Assembly: GCA_003864495.1 (NCBI GenBank)
Contig: ML133427.1
Coordinates: forward strand, 2,685,247-2,749,246
Direction: 5' to 3'
Origin: Nemopilema nomurai
Lineage: Eukaryota; Cnidaria; Scyphozoa; Rhizostomeae; Rhizostomatidae
DNA: 64,000 bases
Part shown: positions 55,601-64,000 of the stretch, one piece after another
Position numbering within the stretch: position 1 is the first letter of the stretch
How the letters are laid out: each line of letters opens with the position of its first letter
Made by a program: the position numbers and the translations under genes
Notes under the pieces: generated by a model
Told to the model about the DNA's origin: nothing
The model's input: only the letters and a program-made list of their open reading frames with translations
The model's database searches: none

Positions 55601-58600
55601 AACAGATTCGCTTTGCTCTCTAGATTGCTCGTAGTGTCTATACTCTCTGCGCTATCATACCGTTTATTTATATTTCGTTGCATCATTTTAGATTTCGACA
55701 TGTACGCATTTGGGTGTCCATTAAAGTTCGTGGTAAGTGAACAGAAGGGGTCCAATGTTACGTACGATTTCGTTTTCGGCGAGTTGGAAAGCGAGAAAGA
55801 ACGGACCACCCGCACAGAAGTGACGCACGTATTCCAACAGTCGGCCGAAGACAGGAAAACAATCAAAGTTACCGCCTCCAACCCGACCAGCACCCGAACG
55901 ATGCTATTCCCGCTCAGATTCTTGCCAAGGATCACGGGATTGAAAATCGGCAACAACGGACCAATCAAATCCGGGAAAGAGGTGTCAATCAACGTCACCG
56001 TGACCCAAAAAGGTATGTGCTTAAGTCACCTCCGCAGGGGATGTTTCTTCGTGCACATTAGATTTTATTCATACTGGATTATTTTGCGATTGGATTTCTT
56101 GTCATTTTGGCGAAATATTCAATCATTCACGCAAGGCCTGAAAACTTTCAATGCAGAAACCTTTTCTATATAGACGGAAAGAGTTTTTCTTTTCTCTTGC
56201 GTTCTTTTGATGAAGAAAATGCAAAGTGGATTCTGATTGGTCATGACCATCACGCGGCCTTTTTCATAGTTCTCGCGTGGTTTTCGATCCGCAACTGGCT
56301 ATTTATTTTGTAAGCTTTTGATCGATTCTCGCCATTTGGATTCTTGTGTCGAACGTTCCGCTATTCCGTGCCGTCTTCAGCAAAACATTGCCTTTGACAA
56401 GACTAGATGCGGTTTCACGAGCACCACCCATTGTTCTGAAAGTGCCCGACCAAAATGTTTCATCTTCATGTACACACACAAATTTGTCATTGGTGCGAAC
56501 ATACACTGAAAGCCTTGGTTCAACATTTTTAGTACATTATTTAGCAAGCGAAGCATTCATGTAAAGTCATTTCAAAAGGTAAGGCTAGGCTGAATTCCAT
56601 ACCAGATGTTGGAAAAAAATTAGCACCAAATGTAGGTGGTGGAAATGGTTTAGAATGACCTGGTAGGTGGTACACTTTCTCGGTCCATGGCCAATGAATC
56701 TGAGACTTTTTAGGCCTTTTTCAACGTAGAAGGAGCTGTGGAGGAGCACAGAGCCAGAGCACAGAGCCAGCCTTTTGCTCATACCTTCCTTCACGCAAAG
56801 CCCTAACCCAATGTAATAGCCTCAATACCACCTACTTCGCTCCAACCTATCATTGTAAACAAAAGCGTTACTGGGCATAAGTTAGTTTGTGTTTGCTAAT
56901 TCAAGCGCCTTTCCACCTGTGATTTTGCACATCTTTGTGTTTAAGGCTACAAGAGTTGTTTTGTGGTGGAGTGCCAGATCGGGAGAGACCTGGAGACGAA
57001 CGCCTTTCGTATGTCAAAATTCCGAATGGGTGACATAAGCTGCGACAGCCAGACGAAATACAAGCCGATTTTATCGAAGCCAGACTATGACCCTGCGAAA
57101 ACGGCAATTTGGAACCAGTTGTACACGGAGACGGGCAAGTTCCGATGCGTGGTGGTCGGGGAGAACGACGTCTCATTGGAGACCGCCTTCACCGACATAA
57201 CCGTGCTTGACAAACCGTGCAACAAGCCGAAGGTCGAGTGGAGTGACATCAGCCCCAACATCCTGAACCCCTTCAATCTCACCAAGAGTAAATCGTATGT
57301 ATTTGCAAATAGTTAGTGCTTCATTGGCGGGATTGAAACTATACGATGCATCTGCTCAATGTCCAATTGTTCTCAGTGTAGACTAGAAGCTACGGTACAT
57401 AACAATGGTTGTTGCTTGGGCAGTACTCATTACTGATCTTTAGGAGAAAACAAACACAAGTGCTGAAGAGATGTCGCGTTTAGTCGCTGTACCGTGTAGA
57501 TGAGTGCGAGAAAGTACAGTTAGATGGTGATTATAATGATCATCTTGTGATGCGCTTTGATCTCCTTTAGAAAATCAATCGCAGTGAAGCTGACGAAAGA
57601 TTGCGAGAAAACAAGCGAGGTGGAGTACCACTGGAACATTTCGTACGTGGACCCGTTCACAATGAAGAAAACTCCGCTTAAGACCATCAACCACACAAAG
57701 ACTGACACGGCGCTTAAAATTCCCGCGCGCGCACTCCAGTATGGCTTACATGAAATCGGCCTGACGATCTGCATGAAGGTATACCCCCCAGTTTGTACGC
57801 CGATCATCGGATACGTCACTATCCGGCCATCCAAACTCATTGCTCAGTTTGAGGGAGGCAGCGGCCGAGCAGGGGGTCAGAATAAGATTCTGCCAATCAA
57901 AGCCACGCCCTCACACGACCCTGACGCTGGACTCACGATGGATGGTCTTAAGCTCAGGTGGTTCTGCAAATTACGATCGGAAACGTTCCCAGAAAACTAC
58001 GATACGATACCAGTTGTCAATTACCCGAAAGATGTAAGTAATTCGTGCATCTTTGGGCTTCTAGTGGCCGTTCTGGGGAGGAGGAATTCGGAAGACAATG
58101 AGGGGTAAAAGAAGCCTCTGTTTAGAGATACGGATCGGGGTGCCAATTTCTTTTTTAAATTGGTGGTCCCTTCAGTTTTCGTTGTTGCAAGTCATATGGA
58201 CCAGGATAAATTCAGATAGCAATCGAGATAATAGTTTGTGCGATAACTTTGAAAATCACAAAGTTCGTCTCCTTTGTTTGTGCCCATGCGTATAAACATG
58301 TATTGCACTGTTGTGTTCTGGCTTTTTCAAAGGAATCGCACAAGGCCTCTGCACAGTACATGCTCGGCATAAGCTATGCACCCCCAATTTCTATAGCTCT
58401 GAATGTCTATACAACACTTGTGAAGGGCAGCGAGAGACAAGAAATCGTGAACTATAAACATGACATATTTTCGTAGGAAGCGATACACGTGGAACATAGC
58501 GAAGCGTATGCCACGAGAGGTATCATACGAGTGAAGCGAATACAGCGAATGAATCATTGCAATGTTCTAGGGCCAAGGCTATGTTAGGGCCCAGAATCCA

Positions 58601-61409
58601 GTACTTGACAACCTTGAAGGTGGAATATTACATTAGATAAAAATAGTCAAGTGAAGTACAAAACATGCAAAAGAAGACTGGTGACGAGTAGTTTGTTTTG
58701 ACAGGCTAATTGCTCCTGCGCATGCACCTCTGCAGTTTCTGCCCGCAGCATTCCTAAGCGTATCGATTTACATCTGCGCCAGTGCTTTTCACTGTTGCTT
58801 TTTATCACTTTAGGGACCAGCCCCGGAAGCACTGAACTTCTCCCTGCCCCTGTCGAAAAACTTCACTGGCTGCTTCGGTAACGGTATCGGTCGCCTGCAG
58901 GAATTCGATGACAACCCCACCCTTCTTTTGAATTCGTCCTTTATGCCCCTGAAGCAGTATTACATCATTCGTACATTGCTCTGGAAACCAGGCTCCCCCG
59001 TGCCTCGAGAAAACGTCACTGCCGACTACAGCTTGTTCATCGTACCCGGAGACCCGCCAGAGATAAAGATCAAGTGAGATTAACGTTCCTTTCTCGTTTC
59101 ATTACAAACTGATTTCATTCTAGTAAGCTGTTTGGCCTATTCAAATCCACGGGAAAGTCGGCTTGGCATTCTTTTAGAGAGTGTTATATTGAAGTCCGCT
59201 AATTCTGGTCGACGTACACCTACAAGGGTATCGTCTGTGGAAGAAAAATCCATATTCAACCCAACGGACCCATAACGTTAATGTTGGTACAGAACACTGA
59301 GTATAGTTCATTGGCATTCCCATCGAAGCATTGTTGTTTTATTTGGTCTCTGTTGTCTAATTGATTCTATGCCGGTATCTATGAAAATAGTAGCAAAAAA
59401 AGGTTACCACATGGGGGTGATGTATGTCATAATCTTTGTCGACGGCAGTTAAAGTTCAGTATCCGCTTTTTGCCCATGTCTCTTAACCGGACTGCTCTCT
59501 GCCTCAGGTGCATCGTCAACTGTGACGACAAGAAGAACCCGGACAAACCATTCAAGCTGCAGGCAATTTGCGTGAAGGACTGCGGAGCTGGCGTCAACTA
59601 CCGGTGGACCATGCAGAAGAAGCCTTTTGGCGAGCCGGACAGCAAGCTCGAGAATGTCACCGACTTCGGCGAAAACTGGCTCTCCACCAGTGTCACAAAC
59701 AAAAATCTCGCCATGAAGGAGAACATGATGAAGCCAGAATTCGAATACGTAGTCAAGTTAACCGGAAGCCTCGCAATAGACGAAGGGACATATGGTTTCA
59801 GTTTGTACAGCATTATCGTCAACATTCCACCGACCGCTCCGACTATTCTGGGAATTTGCCAGGTGGCTCCCAGAACTGGCAAGCCGCTTGCCAAGATCTT
59901 CAAGGGCTTCATGAGTGAGTGTCTGCAGCTATCTTCTTCTGTGGAATCGAAATCTGTGGAATCGAAAAGAATTTACCTTATCCTGATTATGTGCCTGATC
60001 GGTAGACGCTGACGTTTTCTTATTGACGCAAAAAGGATACTCTTATGAAGGACATTTCTAACGATCCCTTGCCAAATCTTTTTCTAGTTTGTCTCCATTG
60101 ATTTTGAAGTACTTCATTAATTTGTGCAGCTTGTGAAGCGATCATCTTCCTTCTCCTCTTCTCTAGGAGTTGTTCAGACGTAAACGTTTTTCAAACAATT
60201 TCAGCCTATCTGCTCAAACAGAATCATCCTCCCCCTTAAACAAGGTCACACCCCCCTTAGACAGACTGACCCCCTTCTAAAGAAAGTCAGCGCCCCTCCC
60301 AGACCTGAGGAGCGATGCCTATTATTTCATGGTAAGAGAACTACGATTTTTATTAAGGGCATCTCGCCTTGTCTTCAGGTGGTTTCCAGGATGAAGATTT
60401 GCCTTTGACCTATCTCATGGATTACCGAGCAACAGGAAGTGAAAAAGAGGAGGACTGGGTCAATTTCCACAACAGCCTGAGTCCGATATCTAGTTTAATA
60501 ATGTTGCCGGAGGGGCCAAAGGATAAGGGTTACAAGATCGAGGTCAGATTCTACGTTGAGGATTTGTACAGAGCAAAGTCGGGCCATGTTTTTGCTGATG
60601 TTACTGTAAGTATTTTGACGTTTCATTGGGAGGTCGAATTCATTGTTGGTACCGTGACCCGATATTATCGTAATTGACTTTGGAGAGTTACCGCTATAGA
60701 CATTTAATCTAGTTGCTTATAAAATGATGAATATGATAAGTTTAATAAATATGAACATTTTGATAAATTTTAAAACATAAAAATATATTGAATCCAAATC
60801 AAACTAGAATTTGGCTGTTGCTTTTTACATCTAATAACCTTTCATTTTCAAAGAATGTATACTTAACGGAAAGATGAGAGTCATGTTTGATTTGTTTTTT
60901 GTATCTCTCCCCCCCCCCCCCCCCCAGGTCCAAGGTGAAAAATCGAGCAATGTGGATCTCAGCAGCGTCTTGCAATCTAGCAGCAACAGTGACCCCGAAT
61001 CTGCAGGCATGGTGCGTTTTCAACCATTTTGGTATATTATGTAAATATTAGGCTTGTCTGTTTGGTGTTAGGGAAAATGCGACATTTGTTGAGTTCTCGT
61101 TTACGGGCAGGAAAGAGAATGGCATCTCAGAAGTATTTCTGCAAGGAATAAAATCATTTTGTTAAAATCACAAATCAATCACTATCGCTTCTCATACGAT
61201 ATCTATAGTTTTGAAAGCTTTTTTATAGTTTTGAAAGCTCTCTTTTAGTTTTGAAAGTTTTTTGTCTGTATAAAGGAATGTACTTTGACGTTGAAAATGT
61301 CTTGCAGTGTTTTATTGCAAATGTTTTGTAGGTTGCCAATGCGGTCCTCGGCTCGTTATCAAGTAGCTCAGAAGACAGCTCCAGCAGTAGCAGCAGTGGC
61401 GGTGAATCG
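47837..61409 (+). CDS. Polycystin-1-like receptor (WSC, PKD repeats, REJ); 5' and 3' ends outside the visible exons
   Basis: Exons: 47837-48054, 49278 (or 49225)-49437, 50663-50860, 51236-51420, 51893-52160, 52577-54203, 54605-55125, 55692-56012, 56946-57294, 57571-58033, 58814-59073, 59508-59914, 60379-60605, 60928-61011, 61332-61409. From exon 2 on, all phases agree, giving about 1,790 residues. Exon 1 is a WSC-like Cys-rich domain (YAGLDRHGHCFCG). PKD beta-sandwich repeats follow, the clearest with VTFVWDWGDD (canonical WDFGDG). The REJ region is marked by AQFEGGSGRAGGQNKILPIK and SHDPDAGL with LRWFCK. Exons 14-15 form the Ser-rich linker (SLSSSSEDSSSSSSS) that precedes the GAIN/GPS region in PKD1-type proteins. 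Many NxT/S sites show an extracellular protein. Members act as cilium or sperm-surface receptors paired with PKD2 channels. Whether this is PKD1, PKD1L or PKDREJ type cannot be decided here. Confidence 0.92.
48215..49195. repeat. 34-bp minisatellite in the first visible polycystin intron
   Basis: About 29 copies of a 34-bp unit (TTCTTCCAGTAAATGTCTTT followed by TCCCAACCAAGCTG), with variant ends such as AAGCCC, AGCCATGCCC and a CACCAG core change. The antisense strand is open in all three frames for hundreds of bases because the unit lacks stops there. 34 is not a multiple of 3, so the translated repeat has a 34-residue period cycling through three frames (e.g. GWEKTFTGRRAWLVKDIYWK). Confidence 0.95.
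49630..50143. repeat. Interspersed repeat bounded by (TAA)n tracts, with an internal direct repeat
   Basis: (TAA)n runs at about 49630-49660 and 50082-50143 bracket two copies of a 70-75 bp sequence (49661-49732 and 49777-49846) beginning ggaaac[t/a]tttcattttc and ending ggtaatttgcaat. The layout suggests a retroposed or tandemly grown element in this intron. The family is not recognised. Confidence 0.6.
52474..52563 (+). repeat. 24-bp tandem repeat abutting the exon 6 acceptor of the polycystin gene
   Basis: About 3.7 copies of GAGATTTCACACCTCTTTTC plus TCAT lead directly into 'aacatcgtctttctag', the acceptor of the 1.6-kb exon. The repeat's CTCTTTTCTC supplies pyrimidine-rich sequence near the splice site and is open in the exon's reading frame. 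Confidence 0.85.
52577..54203 (+). CDS. Large polycystin exon with several PKD repeats
   Basis: This 1,627-bp exon encodes about 542 residues. An N-terminal region (VLGWTTGSNNNSADIGFYSY) of unassigned fold is followed by at least three PKD-type repeats, each ending in HxYxxxGxxxVxVxAxNxVS patterns such as HKYTTYGNRTITVYAFNLVS and HKYATVTGRAKNVTVHAKNQ. Long exons of this kind are usual for the PKD array in PKD1 genes. GC content is visibly higher than in the flanking introns. Confidence 0.9.
57571..58033 (+). CDS. REJ-region exon
   Basis: Encodes the start of the receptor-for-egg-jelly module: VEYHWNISY, then SKLIAQFEGGSGRAGG and ATPSHDPDAGLTMDGLKLRW, then FCK. The motif order (A...GG..R, S.DPD, L.W.C) is the family signature. 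The following exons (58814-60605) continue the module with LPLSKNFTGCF, YYIIRTLLW and CVKDCGAGVNYRWTM. Confidence 0.85.
60909..60925 (+). repeat. C17 homopolymer forming a splice polypyrimidine tract
   Basis: Seventeen C residues immediately precede the AG acceptor of the 60928 exon. This is likely length-polymorphic and error-prone in sequencing. Confidence 0.85.
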
Positions 61410-61651
61410 GTACGTCTCATCTCTTTTAAAATCTACATCAGATTAAGTACAATGTCTTCGTTTCAAGGCCACGCTCTTAATACCAGCTGGCCTTTGCTCG
61501 GTGGTTATTCGCTTTTATCGATCAATAGTAAAGGTGCCCTTATAACGTATACCTGCATTTGCATCAGCAAAGATGGTCGTTGGCTTCTTGCGATCTATTC
61601 TCATTGCCATCTGCAGCTTCTACACACACTCTTTGACTCACACATATATGT

Positions 61652-64000
61652 TGCAGTCTTGAACTAGCTATGCTATGCTATTATTCCTTGAAAGCACGCG
61701 TGCAGTTTTGGACTAGTTATGTTGTGTTATTATTACGTGAAAGCCGTGTGCAGTTTTGGACTAGCTATGTTGTGTTATTATTACGTGAAAGCCGTGTGCA
61801 GTTTTGGACTAGCTATGCTATGTTATTATTACGTGAAAGCCGTGTGCAGTTTTGGACTAGCTATGTTGTGTTATTATTATGTGAAAGCACGCGTGCAGTC
61901 TTGGACTAGCTATGTTATGTTATTATTACGTGAAAGCCGTGTGCAGTTTTGGACTAGCTATGCTATGTTATTATTACGTGAAAGCCGTGTGCAGTCTTGA
62001 ACTAGCTATGCTATGTTATTATTACGTGAAAGCCGTGTGCAGTTTTGGACTAGCTATGTTGTGTTATTATTACGTGAAAGCACGCGTGCAGTTTTGGACT
62101 AGCTATGCTATGTTATTATTACGTGAAAGCCGTGTGCAGTCTTGAACTAGCTATGCTATGTTATTATTACGTGAAAGCCGTGTGCAGTTTTGGACTAGCT
62201 ATGTTGTGTTATTATTACGTGAAAGCACGCGTGCAGTCTTGGACTAGCTATGCTATGTTATTATTACGTGAAAGCCGTGTGCAGTTTTGGACTAGCTATG
62301 CTATGTTATTATTACGTGAAAGCCGTGTGCAGTCTTGAACTAGCTATGCTATGTTATTATTACGTGAAAGCCGTGTGCAGTTTTGGACTAGCTATGTTGT
62401 GTTATTATTACGTGAAAGCACGCGTGCAGTCTTGGACTAGCTATGCTATGTTATTATTACGTGAAAGCCGTGTGCAGTTTTGGACTAGCTATGCTATGTT
62501 ATTATTACGTGAAAGCCGTGTGCAGTCTTGAACTAGCTATGTTGTGTTATTATTACGTGAAAGCCGTGTGCAGTTTTGGACTAGCTATGTTGTGTTATTA
62601 TTACGTGAAAGCCGTGTGCAGTTTTGGACTAGCTATGCTATGTTATTATTACGTGAAAGCCGTGTGCAGTTTTGGACTAGCTATGCTATGTTATTATTAC
62701 GTGAAAGCCGTGTGCAGTCTTGAACTAGCTATGCTATGTTATTATTACGTGAAAGCCGTGTGCAGTTTTGGACTAGCTATGTTGTGTTATTATTACGTGA
62801 AAGCACGCGTGCAGTTTTGGACTAGCTATGCTATGTTATTATTACGTGAAAGCCGTGTGCAGTCTTGAACTAGCTATGCTATGTTATTATTACGTGAAAG
62901 CCGTGTGCAGTTTTGGACTAGCTATGCTATGTTATTATTACGTGAAAGCCGTGTGCAGTCTTGAACTAGCTATGCTATGTTATTATTACGTGAAAGCCGT
63001 GTGCAGTTTTGGACTAGCTATGTTGTGTTATTATTACGTGAAAGCACGCGTGCAGTTTGGACTAGCTATGCTATGTTATTATTACGTGAAAGCCGTGTGC
63101 AGTTTTGGACTAGCTATGCTATGTTATTATTACGTGAAAGCCGTGTGCAGTCTTGGACTAGCTATGCTATGTTATTATTACGTGAAAGCCGTGTGCAGTT
63201 TTGGACTAGCTATGCTATGTTATTATTACGTGAAAGCCGTGTGCAGTCTTGAACTAGCTATGCTATGTTATTATTACGTGAAAGCCGTGTGCAGTTTTGG
63301 ACTAGCTATGTTGTGTTATTATTACGTGAAAGCACGCGTGCAGTTTTGGACTAGCTATGCTATGTTATTATTACGTGAAAGCCGTGTGCAGTCTTGAACT
63401 AGCTATGCTATGTTATTATTACGTGAAAGCCGTGTGCAGTTTTGGACTAGCTATGTTGTGTTATTATTACGTGAAAGCACGCGTGCAGTCTTGGACTAGC
63501 TATGCTATGTTATTATTACGTGAAAGCCGTGTGCAGTTTTGGACTAGCTATGCTATGTTATTATTACGTGAAAGCCGTGTGCAGTCTTGAACTAGCTATG
63601 CTATGTTATTATTACGTGAAAGCCGTGTGCAGTTTTGGACTAGCTATGTTGTGTTATTATTACGTGAAAGCACGCGTGCAGTCTTGAACTAGCTATGTTG
63701 TGTTATTATTACGTGAAAGCCGTGTGCAGTCTTGAACTAGCTATGCTATGTTATTATTACGTGAAAGCCGTGTGCAGTTTTGGACTAGCTATGTTGTGTA
63801 TTTATTACGTGAAAGCCGCGTGCAGTCTTGGACTAGCTATGTTTGTTATTATTACGTGAAAGCCGTGTGCAGTCTTGGACTAGCTATGTTATGTTATTAT
63901 TACGTGAAAGCCGTGTGCAGTCTTGAACTAGCTATGCTATGTTATTATTACGTGAAAGCCGTGTGCAGTCTTGGACTAGCTATGCTATGTTATTATTACG
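61652..64000. repeat. 48-bp satellite with 193-bp higher-order repeats, running off the window edge
   Basis: About 49 copies of a 48-bp unit (CTATGCTATGTTATTATTAC, then GTGAAAGCCGTGTGCAGTTT, then TGGACTAG). A 49-bp variant carries GCACGCGTGCAG in place of GCCGTGTGCAG. Three 48-bp units plus one 49-bp unit make a 193-bp higher-order period, visible as repeats of whole blocks at 193-bp spacing. Other diagnostic variants are TTTTGG, CTTGA, CTTGG and TGTTGTG. The plus strand is open in 16-residue repeats (YYYVKAVCSFGLAM) that shift frame at each 49-bp unit, so they are not a real coding sequence. It lies in an intron of the polycystin gene. Confidence 0.97.

Noticed and set aside
61670..63687. 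Long repetitive open frames (16-residue repeats)
   Set aside because: Frames shift at every 49-bp satellite unit and have no splice link to the polycystin frame.

Overview
The window is nuclear DNA from a multicellular animal, most likely a non-vertebrate such as a cnidarian-grade or other early-branching or deuterostome invertebrate. The reasons are many small exons with consensus GT-AG junctions, long AT-rich introns, conserved metazoan genes (HID1, GNPTG, a polycystin-1-like receptor), an intron-containing tRNA-Tyr, and hAT-type transposon remnants with 8-bp target duplications. No bacterial, phage or CRISPR features are present. The exact taxon cannot be read from the sequence.

Layout, left to right. 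1-3.9 kb: no convincing gene. 3.9-7.7 kb, minus strand: a nine-exon fragment of an adaptor-like protein with an N-terminal PH domain and a tyrosine-rich tail carrying several YDx[V/I] motifs; its last exon shows an apparent +1 frameshift. 8.4-11.8 kb, plus strand: GNPTG, the gamma subunit of GlcNAc-1-phosphotransferase, arranged head to head with the PH gene. 12.8-13.0 kb, minus strand: an unrecognised candidate first exon facing HID1. 14.3-36.7 kb, plus strand: a complete 28-exon HID1 gene (about 761 codons) whose splice phases close throughout. Its introns hold a tRNA-Tyr gene (antisense), two hAT-type elements with target duplications, and several minisatellites.

38.8-40.5 kb, minus strand: the last three exons of a gene with a START-like C-terminal segment followed by a PABC/MLLE domain. 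41.35-46.6 kb, plus strand: a possible two-exon gene for a 48-residue single-pass membrane microprotein behind an NRF1-like/YY1-like start region. 47.8-61.4 kb, plus strand: fifteen exons of a polycystin-1-like receptor (WSC, multiple PKD repeats, REJ region, Ser-rich linker). Its GAIN/GPS, PLAT and membrane regions lie beyond the window. A 34-bp minisatellite fills its first visible intron, and a satellite of 48-bp units organised in 193-bp higher-order repeats fills the last 2.3 kb and runs off the edge.

The genes do not form an operon or pathway. GNPTG and HID1 both act in the Golgi/secretory route, but this adjacency may be coincidental. Exon boundaries were derived by hand from splice consensus, phase continuity and remembered family sequences, so each could be off by a few bases where noted.
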